A stretch of DNA of 64,000 nt from Bradysia coprophila. Lineage: Eukaryota; Arthropoda; Insecta; Diptera; Sciaridae. Positions within the stretch are counted from its first letter, which is position 1, and the number at the start of each line of letters is the position of its first letter. The DNA lies in the NCBI RefSeq assembly GCF_014529535.1, contig NW_023504022.1:2600986-2664985 (forward strand), in the 5' to 3' direction. A model generated the notes under the pieces. That model searched no databases, had not been told where the DNA came from, and saw nothing but the letters and a program-made list of their open reading frames with translations. The translations under genes were made by a program, and so were the position numbers. This document shows, one piece after another, positions 34,421-45,057 of this stretch.

Positions 34421-34615
34421 AGCTCCAGTTTGTAACAATTCTAACTGTGGATTTACATAGCAACGTAAAAGTGACAGATGCAATGTTTTTTAAATACTGC
34501 AACCAGAAATTTCATTCATAAAATTAAAATTATGAATGAAATTTCGAGTTGCCGTATGAGAAAATTTTTGCATCTGTCACTTTTACGTTGCTATGTAAAT
34601 CCACAGTAAGGAGCT
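34421..34615. mobile_element. MITE with about 45-bp inverted arms
   Basis: AGCTCC...CTGTGGATTTACATAGCAAC and CGTAAAAGTGACAGATGCAA on the left are mirrored at 34568-34615. An inner palindrome, TTCATTCATAA/TTATGAATGAA, forms the tip. 195 bp, non-coding. Confidence 0.8.
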
Positions 34616-34949
34616 ACTTTATTACACATTATTATATTATAGTTAAAGTAGAAAAATCCTAGTCATCAAGTAACATTTCATTCATTACACAAATTAATAC
34701 AAAAACAAAACTAGGATTGCAAGCAAGGGACAATTTAAACATCAAAAGACTGATGGTAGCATGCAAGTAATTCAAAATTTCATTAAAAAATAAGTAGACG
34801 ACGGCGTTTCATTTACTCGATCATGGATAAATTAGAGTTTCTTTAGACTGACGGACGAACCAACAAGTACGCCTTTAGTGAACGACAAAACTGACTGATG
34901 TTAAGAGAATTTCTAATCATTGGCGGAAGGCCAATGTAATAAGTACGTT

Positions 34950-35165
34950 TCGGATGTACATCATCGTACAAACTACTCGTACAACCCTGTACAGCTGAAA
35001 CGTACATAGCGAGGACAGAACCAATGGTTCACACAGACGTATATTCAACGTCTAAAAAGTAGATTAAACATCAATGACGTACATTTTACTTATGAATAGT
35101 AGAATTTACGTTTCAGCTGTAGAACATTAAACGACTGCAACGTACATCAGAAATTTCGTTTTTTC
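34950..35165 (+). repeat. Repeat with CGTACATAGCGAGGACAGAA
   Basis: The motif and following CCAATGGTTCACACAGACGT also occur at 30995-31050. Several ACGTACA-type motifs are scattered around it. No gene. Confidence 0.6.
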
Positions 35166-35790
35166 CGTGTACTATTTGTTCAATCCTTGGGAATTCATCC
35201 TTTTACGAAATGAAACGTAGGTGTTTTGATCGATCTTACGAATTTCATTCTTTTACCAAATTTAACGTTATATTAGTTTTGTTCGATCCTATTGAATTCA
35301 TTCTTTTACGAAATGTAACATAAAGGCGTGTACAATTCCATTTACGAAGAGAAACGTAAAGGCATTTTGTTCAGTGACGCCAACTTGTGTTTGGGAGTAG
35401 TGGTGCTCATACAATAAGCGAATCTGGGAGTAGTGGTGCTCTTTCAAGTAAAATTGGAAAGATGTAGTGGGCTCATCATTCGAGTAGTGGTGCCCGAGCC
35501 TCGCTTGTCCTTAGAAGTCGGCGCCCCTGCCCTGCTATTGTTTGATCTTAGTGAATTCATCAATTTACAAACTGCAACGTAAATATCACAAAAATTCACA
35601 TCACAAAGATCCGCTCGGAATTAAAATGGGTCTGCTTTGAGCAAATACTAATCTATGATATTTTTGTTACAATTTCAAAAATCTATTGAAAAAATCCCAG
35701 TCAGTCAGTCAAGGGACCTGACCCACCCAAAAGGTGGGGCCTAGTTGTTATTACTATTACACCTGTTGCTATTAATAATCATGAATATAG
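35165..35790 (+). repeat. Dispersed repeat Z, copy 2, with a small GC-richer insertion
   Basis: Aligned with 25485-25960, it carries extra DNA at about 35370-35545 (AGTGACGCCAACTTGTG ... CCCTGCCCTGCTATT), bounded by TTTGTT and ATTGTT. The insert contains GGGAGTAGTGGTGCT twice. It may be a short retroposon. Confidence 0.65.
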
Positions 35791-35995
35791 GCGGTTCTGT
35801 TCTAGAAAATTTTCATCATTTATTCATTGAGCATTCAACCATAAACTATTCAACCTACCCGTACGATGTTGTGTATGTTCCGATCCGCTTCAACTTTTCC
35901 TTACTTATGAATACCTAGAAAATCAGTTCGCTGAAAGTTGAAATATCCGGGCGGTATACTCATCTACTCACTAATAACTTTTCTACAAAAAAAAC

Positions 35996-37556
35996 ATAGC
36001 TAACGCCAACCCGTACGAAACACCTATTCGTATCAAAAGCCTTTATTGTGAAACTCTTCATTTCTTTTACTTCATTTTCTTCTCTGCTGAAAAGCTATTC
36101 GCGCTTTAAAATCACTTGCATTATCCACTCTTTGTCTTGCTATCATCAACAAATAAATTGCCGGAGGCAATATAGACAGCCCCGTACGAAGTCAAATTTC
36201 ATAAATTCCTATTTAAACAGCTATATACCGCTATATTTACCTATATTTCACTATAAATAAACATTTCACAGATAAATATATGCTATTATACAGCTCTATA
36301 TGCCTGTATATAGCTATATAGGTGAATATAGATATATATATAGAAGTCCACATATGGGATTCCTAAAACCCCGCACACAAAACCAATTACTTCTCTGTTT
36401 AGGCATGTTCACTTGAAAATATCATCAATCGATGATAAAATTTCCAAATAATCGATACTATATCAATCGAATGTTTTATCGATAATCGATAAATATCGAC
36501 TGATAATCAACAAATATCCACTGAAAATCGAATTATCAGTATATATTTGCCGATTATCAGTCGTTATGTACCGAATATCAGGCGATATTTATCGATTTTC
36601 AGTCGATATTTATCGATTATCGATAAAACATTCGATTGATATTGATTTTCTGAAAATATCGATAATCGATTCCAGGGAAATAATCGATATTTTATCAATC
36701 GAATGAATTATCGAACATGCCTATCTCTGTTAACAGAAACTCTCTAAGTACCATTTTTCCCAAGATATTTTAATTTTACTAAAATCCAATATGGCCACCG
36801 GCAGCCATTTTGTTAGGAGACCGGAAATAGTACCGACGCTTTACATTCGTTAATACCTTTCAAACAAAAAAAAAATCATGAAATTCGGTCAAAATTTACT
36901 CGAGATATTGACAAAATACTCCACGTTCACTGTACGGCCGAGTAGCCAGATAAGAGCTCACTCCAAGAGACCTAGCTCACGCTCCGGAGAACATAATTTC
37001 ATAAAAAAAAAATTTCCTGATTGGTACGGTCAATACCTATCTAATAAAGCTAAAACAGACGAAATATGTTCAAATGTGGCCGACCTACAAGCAAAAACTG
37101 CTTGCCGCCTGTGCCTGTTCCACACCAAGGGGTCTAACTCACGAGTCGGTCATCCGATTTCCATAAATTTTTTTTTTGTCGATCGGTATTGTAAATACCT
37201 TTCATTTGACGTATCACTTACAAGTGTAGTGCTTAAATGTCTGGAGATATCGTCGAAAAACAGTTAGGCACTTATTGGGCCCCAGCTCCGGAAGGGTCGA
37301 CCCAAAATCGCCCATCTTCGAACTTAGCCTGTCTTTTGACATTACCAAACGGGAAAAAAAAAGAATTTTCAAAATCGGATGCGTTTTACTCAAGTTATCG
37401 CGCAAACAGACGGACAGACGGACGGACATTTTTTTTCGCTGATTTGGCATCTCTGGACAACCACAATAGGTTTCCCCTTACTTAGGGAGTCCATTTCGAC
37501 GTGTTACAAACGTATGCGTAAACCTATAAGACCCCAGTATTTCGTACGGGTCTAAA
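35996..37556 (-). repeat. CCGTACGAA repeat, copy C (inverted), interrupted by a MITE
   Basis: The reverse complement aligns with copies B and D over its whole length, from the GACCCGTACGAA end (right) to AACATAGCTAACGCC (left). The MITE at 36400-36723 interrupts it. Its right end lies about 220 bp upstream of the ionotropic receptor gene. Confidence 0.88.
36400..36723. mobile_element. hAT-like MITE with 8-bp target duplication
   Basis: Ends TAGGCATGTTC / GAACATGCCTA; flanking TCTCTGTT occurs at 36392-36399 and 36724-36731. The interior is a palindromic field of ATCGATAAT motifs. The other copies of the surrounding repeat lack it. The 8-bp duplication fits hAT or P; the end sequence does not match the P-type element at 11.8 kb. 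Confidence 0.88.
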
Positions 37557-37777
37557 AATATTTTTTTTAAGTACAAAATGCTTCCACCCTCAGTCAAACC
37601 TATGACTTTGTACACTTTGTATGGCATTTAGTTTGTTACCAATAAAAGACAAAAAACAATCTCCACAATATTATACGAAGTGACTAATCGCTCATATGCA
37701 TTGATTGAAAAATAATTACAAAAATCAACGGACCAGCAGACATATTCATTTTGCCGAGGTTCAAAGAGACATTCAGC

Positions 37778-39592
37778 ATGGAGTACAACATTATTCCGGT
37801 GATATTTAACTTAGTGTCAATCGTTCGCTCACCATCACAAGAAGTGACGCTAATAAATCGGTTGAACGATTTCTCCGATTTTGATCATAACATATTTTTG
37901 CTGGATTCCACACTTGACCCCGACCAATATTTCGATAGACGTGTGACTAACTTAGCACAGAGACCGCAGAGTGTGTACACCTTTGACAACGCTGCAGACG
38001 ACATCAACATTACGTCACCGACTTACTCCAACGAAATTACGAGCACAAAAACATTCTTAATCGTTAGCGTTAAGAATTTGAATTTCGAAAACGATTCCAA
38101 AACTTTGTCTGAAATTAAAAGGATTCAGCGGGTCTGTAGGAACGTGAAAATTGGAGTTTTCTTCGCCAAAAACGCCACATCAGTAGATATCATAGAAAAA
38201 TTGTTTCGATGGAGCTGGAGTGTTGGAATCGTCGACATTTTTACTGGATTCTATTCACACAACGATCCGAATTCAGAACCTCAGTGGAATGTTTTCAGAT
38301 TTGATCCATTTGAGCGATTCGAGTTGATTAATGTGACGGGGAGTGAGTCGTTCCATAATTATTTTTTCCCACGTGTGCCAAACTATCGCTTGCATAGTCT
38401 TCGAGTGGTTGGGGTCGCCAATGTAATAACAAATTTTATATCAAACAAAAACTTCTGGGACAGTGTTGTTCGCCATTTCAACGCAACACCATCGTTCAGT
38501 GTCGTGAGTCGGGAGCATCTGGGGGACATAATTGTTAACGGACTAAAAAATTTTCCGATGGAAGATTTTTTCTTTCATGAAATTAGCGTTGAAGAAGAAC
38601 ATTTACCTCGAATTTATCCACATCTGGCTTTAAAGATTGTTATGATCGTTCCACATGCACAGCCCCATTCGGACTTTTGGGCATATTTGCAGAACAAGTC
38701 TTGGAAGCAACTCATCTTTTACAGTATGATTATGATTGTGATAGCATCGCTACTTCTATACGCCTCCGGAAATATAGGAACGAGGAAAAGTTCACCTTTC
38801 CAATCTGTCGCTGACGTATTGAATCTCCTAATGAATGACAACATGGCTATCAAGTATGGACAACTTCCATACGCAGAGGTCTGCATTATTGTGCCGTTAA
38901 CATTTACCGGGTTGATTGTGATGAACGGCGTTGTGTCGATCTTCAAAAGTTATCTTATCCTACCAATTTATGAACACCAGATCAACACAATCGACGAACT
39001 ATACGAATCGCGTATCCCGATGCACGTTAATGAAATTTACTGGGCGGATCATTTGACTGAAACTTTAGAAAGCATATGGCATTACGGCGGATGGAAAAAC
39101 CGAGTCGTTGGTGTCAATCATCCGGAATTACGGAAGCGAATGGACACATTTAACAATTCATTCGGAATTTTTTTGTTTAGCGACTTGGCGAGAGTGTATT
39201 TAGAGGCACAGAAACGATTGGGATTGAAAGCATATCATTTAATTACAGCTACAAATTTAGGCGTAAGTACCGTTCATTTTCGAGCAAATGACGAATTTCC
39301 TTTTATCGAGCCCATAAACGACCTGATCCACAATTTACAAAGTGCCGGTTTGATGAATAAATGGATCGAAGAGGGAGATGAAACAATAGTTAAGTTTATA
39401 TACGATTTGAACGTTAATCGTCCATTGAGTCAGCAATCAAAAGGATCAGACAGTGATAATGTATTGGTGGCTGTTCCACCGGTGGTCTGGTGTGGTTGGA
39501 GTGTCAGTATGATTGCATTTATTTGCGAAAAAATTTGGAGCAAGGTACAGCCAAGGATCGAAAGGTTGAGAAGCTTCATCGGAAAATTGTAA
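37778..39592 (+). CDS. Divergent ionotropic receptor (IR), single exon
   Basis: 604 codons from the ATG at 37778, without introns. IRs are ligand-gated cation channels of sensory neurons related to ionotropic glutamate receptors. The N-terminal half (about 1-290) is the variable extracellular part. TM1 is at about 312-333 (LIFYSMIMIVIASLLLYASG). A pore-loop-like stretch follows, then TM2 at about 368-390 (VCIIVPLTFTGLIVMNGVV), the S2 ligand-binding half, and TM3 at about 565-585 (VVWCGWSVSMIAFICEKIW). A recognisable signal peptide is weak. The intronless structure and low conservation are typical of the expanded divergent dipteran IRs, probably taste or contact chemosensation. No stop or frameshift is seen, so it looks functional. 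Confidence 0.85.
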   Translation: MEYNIIPVIFNLVSIVRSPSQEVTLINRLNDFSDFDHNIFLLDSTLDPDQYFDRRVTNLAQRPQSVYTFDNAADDINITSPTYSNEITSTKTFLIVSVKNLNFENDSKTLSEIKRIQRVCRNVKIGVFFAKNATSVDIIEKLFRWSWSVGIVDIFTGFYSHNDPNSEPQWNVFRFDPFERFELINVTGSESFHNYFFPRVPNYRLHSLRVVGVANVITNFISNKNFWDSVVRHFNATPSFSVVSREHLGDIIVNGLKNFPMEDFFFHEISVEEEHLPRIYPHLALKIVMIVPHAQPHSDFWAYLQNKSWKQLIFYSMIMIVIASLLLYASGNIGTRKSSPFQSVADVLNLLMNDNMAIKYGQLPYAEVCIIVPLTFTGLIVMNGVVSIFKSYLILPIYEHQINTIDELYESRIPMHVNEIYWADHLTETLESIWHYGGWKNRVVGVNHPELRKRMDTFNNSFGIFLFSDLARVYLEAQKRLGLKAYHLITATNLGVSTVHFRANDEFPFIEPINDLIHNLQSAGLMNKWIEEGDETIVKFIYDLNVNRPLSQQSKGSDSDNVLVAVPPVVWCGWSVSMIAFICEKIWSKVQPRIERLRSFIGKL

Positions 39593-40061
39593 AACTTGAC
39601 CATTCTCCCACAATTAAGTGAACAAACAGAAAGTGACTGTCTAACGAAATGTGAAAATCTAATCTCTGATTATCAGAGAATTCCAAATAGCTAAGCTCGT
39701 TACCACCAATGAAAGTAGAGAACAGGTATGGTATTTGATTTCCGCACTCAAATGCACTTATTTTCATATTATTTTGACATAAATTGCGAGTGCGTTTAAG
39801 AAGAATTTTACGATCGCCCAAGCCTGTTCTCCACTTTCATTGGTTACAATTGCCAGAGGAAACTGAAACAAATTACTTATGTGATTTGTATTTATATTTC
39901 GCGTAGTTAAAAGTTTAAATCGGTTGAGTGTTTTAAAGAGTGGAATCTACGCAACTTAAATATGAAAATAATTGTAGCAAAAACCGAGGACCGGTTTCTT
40001 TTAAATATATTTTATTTTTGCTCGGTTTATATTTTGTTAAGTCAGTTTGTTCTATATACAA

Positions 40062-41396
40062 TTATAGATAATAAATTTCATTCAAATTTTTCGACGGTGG
40101 TAATGTTCCCAAAATAGAGGCTACATTACCGCGTTGTATCGCCAAACTTATTCTTTGAATGAAATAGCTGGTCGCTCGCTTTTCGTGTGTTTTTTTCAGA
40201 TATCTTAGAACCAATTTTCTTAAACAAGTCCAAAGCCAATTTGCCAAACACACCAGATGTCTCCGTTGCCACTGGAACAAATACAAATTGGTCTCTTAAG
40301 TTCGCATAGTGATCGAATTTCCGAGTTTCTGCTTGTTTAGCTGCCCAACCCAATTGACGTGCCGTTTGGTTAACGTATGACGGTGCGAAAGTGTCTGCAC
40401 AAGTAAAATCCCATAGGAGGGATTTACCTCTTGCCCATGGAACGAGGCTTAATCCATACGGTTTCTTACCATCCGGCCTGGAACAACCGGGGGGCTCACG
40501 TCTGCAAGGAACTTCGGCCGATTTTAAGGCTCGTTGGATCAAATCATTAGACACTCCATGTCTCGAATTTGTGCCCGATGCTTTGCTGCATGACAAACCG
40601 TGTCTACCGAATTCATCAACTTTAGTTCCACACACACACTTATGAGGCTGGACAATCGCGGCACCAAGCCGTAGGCCAACAGATATTCGAAACTCATCAT
40701 TGCTTAAATGTGTCCCCAGAGGAGGTGATGGTAGAGCGTGCAACGATGCTCCAGATTCTTGCAAAGAATTTGCCAGAAATCGTGTTTTGTCGACATTTTC
40801 GTTCAGTGAGTTGTTAATCCAAGCAAGTTTTTGATCGATTTCATACGATTCCCATACACTTTGATAAATACGCAGTGACTCCTCTGGCGATTCACCAAAT
40901 TCTCTGTACCATCGTTCCTCTGAATCAACCTTAGTCGAATCTACATGTCGATAAGTTTCAGGTAACAGACGATCTAATAAGGCGGATGCGTTGTACAATG
41001 ATGACAAAAAACATGGAAGAGCAATATCGGAGGCATGACGTATACCAATTCCTCTTTTTGATGGGTAAGGATGACTCAATCCAGACTTGTTCGGTGAGGT
41101 TGATGTTGAAAATTGATTCGAGTGAACGTTTCAAAACTTCATCATACTGTGATAGGCCAGATTCATTACGCCACATTGGTGAACCTCGTAAAAAGAAAAT
41201 CAAACGAGGAGTTGTAATTGAAATTCGCAGCAAATAATAAGCGCTGCGCATGCTTATATTCTTGAGTCTTGTGGTCAAATTCTGCAAGTCTGATATTTTC
41301 TTGTTCAAGCACAATATTGACGCTGCATAGGTTAAAGGACTTCCCAATAAGAGATCTGTGGTCGCAAGCTATCCAAGCCACCGGCATATTTAGCAT
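40062..41396 (-). pseudogene. Non-LTR retroelement C-terminal half with restriction-like endonuclease, frameshifted
   Basis: Three overlapping minus-strand frames (41396-40958, 41079-40126, 40286-40062) together encode one protein region, so at least two frameshifts are present. In order: an RT thumb-like part (RGIGIRHASDIALPCFLSSL), a zinc motif CVCGTKVDEFGRHGLSC, a PD...WD nuclease-like core (RPDGKKPYGLSLVPW, then LLWDFTCADTFAPSY), and a C-terminal FIQRISLAIQRGNVASILGT. The RPDG/WDFT pattern and the preceding Cys-His motif fit the restriction-like endonuclease at the end of RLE-type non-LTR elements. It is inactive. It is the same family as 43493-44869, in the same orientation, on the other side of the depolymerase-like gene. 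Confidence 0.75.
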
Positions 41397-41544
41397 ATTT
41401 TACTATCAGACTTTTCCGAAGAAAAAAGTTTTTTTTATTTCAAGTTAAAGAGTTGTTTTAATTAAAAACGACAGAAACATTTACAAAAAAAGAGTTTAAA
41501 ACATTTAACGTTTTGTCGGAATTTTATTTCAATTGAAATAGTTC

Positions 41545-42905
41545 TCATCCACGAACAACTCGAGTTAGCATGCCATAGGTACCAAGAATTTGATTACCTT
41601 TTTTGGAAGCTACAAAATTCATTAATATAGTTTTTTGGTTTTATCTATCTGGCTAGTGTATAAATTAACTAAAAATCCCAAAATTCTTTTCAAAATCATA
41701 CTCACGGAACCACTTGTTTGTGTAACCAAACCAATCCCAACAACCGTTTCCATTATAAACAGGCACAGCAGTAGTTTGAGGGAACAAAACAATAATGTTG
41801 TTTACTTCAGCTACTTCGATCAAGCCGATTCCGCTTACGTAAGTGTTTCCGACAAGGCCACTAGAAAATTTGGAATCATTTACAAGTTCAAAAACAATTG
41901 AAATTTCAACGAAAAATGAGATGATGTTCTCCTGTACCGGTATCCGCTACATCCATGGAATGAAATGTGAAGTCTACACATTTCACCCTGACGACATGCT
42001 GTTGGAACGTAAATAAATCCGGTCTTGCCCATGCTGGAATAAATCGGATCTACTGCAAAGAATTCGGCCTGATTGAAAGTCAATAGATTTGTGAAATTCC
42101 TAGAATTATCAGCTGGCGAAATCAATCCATCGTACGAATGATTCAACATGATGAAAGCTCCGTTGTATCCTGAATTTTCGATTGTTGGCTGAAATCGACC
42201 CGAAAAAGTTAAATGTTTTCGTCCAAAACCGAAACCAAATTAGTTTTCATACAAAAACATGTCCAACGTTAACGGAAAATTCAGTTTTAATGTCTGCGCT
42301 ATAGTTAACGTACATTGCTTCTACATTCCGTCCCGACTCTGTAAAAAGATATTCTTTTGTTGAGTGAGAGAGAACAAATTTTTTGCTTAATACCTGGAAA
42401 AACTGTGGTGTCTTTTTGACCATCGAAAATAAACACTTTGTCACCTTGAATATTAGCAACTGGGTCAATTAGACCATACGCCGATAGTAGGTTTACTTGT
42501 GTAATTAGAAACGTAACATTCACTTTTGTCGGATCATTCATACAAGTTGTTGCAGATTTTACACCACCTATACCACAATAGTTGGGCACTGAACATTTTA
42601 AATTTTATAACTGGAGTTTCAGAAAGATTTTAAAAATGAAAAAAAAAAACCTCCAGCAAAGATTCCGGCAGCACCAATTTCACTTGAATGAGCAAAGTGG
42701 AACTGAGTGGCCATAACTGCACCAGAAGAAAAACCTGAAACAGTTATGGACGATGGATCGACATTGTATTGCTCTGAAATATGAAAATCTCTTTAGAAAA
42801 AAAAAAATGAAAATCCACTAAAACGGTTCATGAATTACGCAATCTCTGACTGGCTGCATCGTTCACAAATATGAAAATTGCGAGAAAAATAAAAATAAAA
42901 TTCAT
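41545..42905 (-). CDS. Poly(3-hydroxybutyrate) depolymerase-like alpha/beta hydrolase, secreted
   Basis: Seven exons: 42905-42839, 42773-42651, 42588-42394, 42338-42253, 42188-41938, 41860-41706 and 41609-41545. All have GT...AG introns and exact phases, giving 313 aa. A hydrophobic signal peptide covers about residues 1-19. The catalytic triad is visible: nucleophile Ser39 in the lipase box GFSSGA, Asp123 in FDGQKDTTV and His155 in GHVF. The family signatures FHGCSG, GLIEVAEVNNIIVLFPQ and GCWDWFGYT follow. The order and length match secreted or periplasmic PHB depolymerases of bacteria; the substrate here is not proven, and related esterase activity is possible. The 3' end aligns with the usual family C-terminus, so the gene looks complete. 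Intron-rich structure excludes bacterial contamination. It lies between two broken retroelements of one family. Confidence 0.9.
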
Positions 42906-43492
42906 TCTCAAGTTCAAGAGTTACACAAGTTGACTCGGTATGTTCGTAAATTGAACTAAGTTCGGTGTGGAACTTTTAAGACAAGTGTATCGTAGATTTT
43001 AGTTTAAAAACTTTTATTGAACAAATATTAGCAAAACGAATTTCCATTCTTACAGATCTCGCAAACGAACATCTGTCATTTGAAATTTGTAAAAAAAAAC
43101 GAAAGTCGAAAAACAAACACATCTCAACAATACGAGTATCTTCGTTCCAGTTGTTCAACTTTGATGAACATTTTTATGTGCGTCAACGTCTATGTAAATA
43201 GCCTCAATACATTTTGTAAGGAGGCTATCTTTGTACACAAATATTTAATTTTTTTAATTTTGTGTTAAAAAGTCAAAAAAATACAAAAAGGAGGAAGAAA
43301 TGACCATTGGATCACAAGGGACGAAAGTCAAAAAAAATGAACCGTGTGCGAGAGTTGCTGCACGCGTCGAAGTTTGTTTTGCCAATATATAAAACATAAA
43401 ACTTTCTTTTTCTCTTTATTTAAATATGCGAAAAAAAAGGCTGCTCACAATGATGCAGCCCGTAAAAAAACGATCTTTTCAAAAATCAAAGG
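42906..43492. other. Upstream region of the depolymerase-like gene, no further gene
   Basis: AT-rich, only short ORFs. It would contain the promoter of the minus-strand gene starting at 42905 and the 3' UTR of the retroelement ending at 43493 (AATAAAG-like signal on the minus strand near 43420). Confidence 0.5.
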
Positions 43493-44869
43493 TTACAAAA
43501 CATAAAAATCATCTACTCTATCCGTTCCCAAAGTCCCCAAAATACACGCAGCGTTGCCTCTTTGTATCGCAATTGAAATTCTCTGCAATAAATAATCCAT
43601 TGATCGCGGTTCCCCTGAAGTGGCCTTTATAATTTTTCCTAATTTCTCAATGAATTTCTTTGTTTCAGGTCCCATACAGCCTAAAGTCTCGAAAGCTAGA
43701 GGAGTAAACAAATAATTTTCTTTTAAACGCTTATAATGATTGTGTTTAAATCTTTCTGCGTTGTCCGCAATCGACCGCTGTTTCTTGCTAGATTCATTAA
43801 TGTATGAAGGCGCCAATGTATCTCTTATGGTTACATCCCAAATAAGAGATTTACCATGACTCCATGGAATCAGGGTCATTCCATCAGGTCTTTTACCATC
43901 ATCTCTAGACATACCTGGCGGTTGTAACATGGTTGGAAATCCTGCTGAAGAAAATGCATGAGAAAAAACTTTGTTGACTTCATCATGCGCAGCAATTTTT
44001 TTAATTTTCATTTTGCATGATAAGCCGTGTAAGCCATCCTTTTGAACCATTCCACCACAAACACACTTATGTTCCTCGCATAAACCAGAACCTAAACGAA
44101 GACCAACAGCAATTCTAGCAGAGTTGTTATCCAATAGCAAACCCAATTGGCTCGATGGAACTACTTGCAACCACTTTGAAGATTCTTTGGTTGATGATGC
44201 AAGTAGTCTTGCACGAGCAACAGGTTCGCTGGAGTCAAACATCTCATCGAATTTACTCTTAATCATCGGCAAATCCCAATTCTTTTGCTTCTTCTTCTTC
44301 TCGTCACCTTCTGGAACAAAATCTCGAGGTATTTCCTCAATTAATTCCAAAACACTAGTTTCGATTACCTGAAAACTAAACTTTCTCAATATCTCACTCG
44401 ACAGTTCTAAAGTAGAATAAACAGACGACAGATAAGCTGGCATCGCAATATCCTCAACTTTCCTAACACCTATACCTCCAAAGCTTAAAGGAAGAGAAGC
44501 CTGGTCCCAAGAAAAATCAGACATCTTCACATTCGCAATGGCTTCGAGAGTTGAACGGAAAATCTCGTCAACAGCTCTCAAGCGATCACCTAACAAAAAC
44601 GCCTTCGAAGAACGCAACAAATAATTAAACCTAGAACTACCGAGAGACTTCCTAAAAACACACAAAGCAGGATGAACATCCATCAAAGTTAAACGATCAC
44701 ACATCAACTTGATAGATTCAACTTTTGCTGAAAACATCCTTTCTAAACCTAACTCAAAAACAGGCGAGCCCAACATCTCCAACGAAGACTCATCAACCCG
44801 CTTAATCCCTGGTAACAATGACGAAATCTCAGAGTACATATGAGCCGCTTCACCTTCACTAGCACTCAC
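43493..44869 (-). CDS. Non-LTR retroelement C-terminal half with restriction-like endonuclease, open frame
   Basis: 458 codons without interruption. Residues 1-160 resemble the RT thumb region (QASLPLSFGGIGVRKVEDIA, then AYLSSVYS). The zinc motif CVCGGMVQKDGLHGLSC is at about 270-286. The nuclease core, RPDGMTLIPWSHGKSLIWDV, is at about 335-355. A Lys/Tyr motif, FKHNHYKRL, and the conserved end DYLLQRISIAIQRGNAACIL follow. The RT palm is absent, so this is a 5'-truncated copy despite its intact frame; the truncation point lies next to the copia 3' LTR (44886). It is likely non-functional for transposition but the best reference for the family in this window. Confidence 0.75.
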   Translation of the reverse strand: MSASEGEAAHMYSEISSLLPGIKRVDESSLEMLGSPVFELGLERMFSAKVESIKLMCDRLTLMDVHPALCVFRKSLGSSRFNYLLRSSKAFLLGDRLRAVDEIFRSTLEAIANVKMSDFSWDQASLPLSFGGIGVRKVEDIAMPAYLSSVYSTLELSSEILRKFSFQVIETSVLELIEEIPRDFVPEGDEKKKKQKNWDLPMIKSKFDEMFDSSEPVARARLLASSTKESSKWLQVVPSSQLGLLLDNNSARIAVGLRLGSGLCEEHKCVCGGMVQKDGLHGLSCKMKIKKIAAHDEVNKVFSHAFSSAGFPTMLQPPGMSRDDGKRPDGMTLIPWSHGKSLIWDVTIRDTLAPSYINESSKKQRSIADNAERFKHNHYKRLKENYLFTPLAFETLGCMGPETKKFIEKLGKIIKATSGEPRSMDYLLQRISIAIQRGNAACILGTLGTDRVDDFYVL

Positions 44870-44885
44870 AAAAAAAACATAAAAC

Positions 44886-45057
44886 TGTTGGAATATCCAG
44901 AGGTAGCAGCTTGATTGAAAGAAAGAATCAAGTTCAGACAGAATGGTTTTTTATTACAAACGAATAATTTTAATGACTTGATTTGGCGAAAGACTTTTAT
45001 CGAATGAATAGTTTTCCAATCTGAAAACTATTCGGTTACTTGATTGACCATTCAACA
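44886..45057 (-). repeat. Copia-type 3' LTR, 172 bp
   Basis: On the minus strand it starts TGTTGAATGG and ends TATTCCAACA, giving TGTTG/CAACA ends. It follows immediately after the purine-rich GAGAGGG polypurine tract downstream of the copia RNase H frame. No matching 5' LTR is found in the window. The internal element is 5'-truncated. Confidence 0.8.

Noticed and set aside
41545-42905. Bacterial contamination as the source of the depolymerase-like gene
   Set aside because: Six spliceosomal introns interrupt it with exact phases, and it is flanked by insect-type retroelements.
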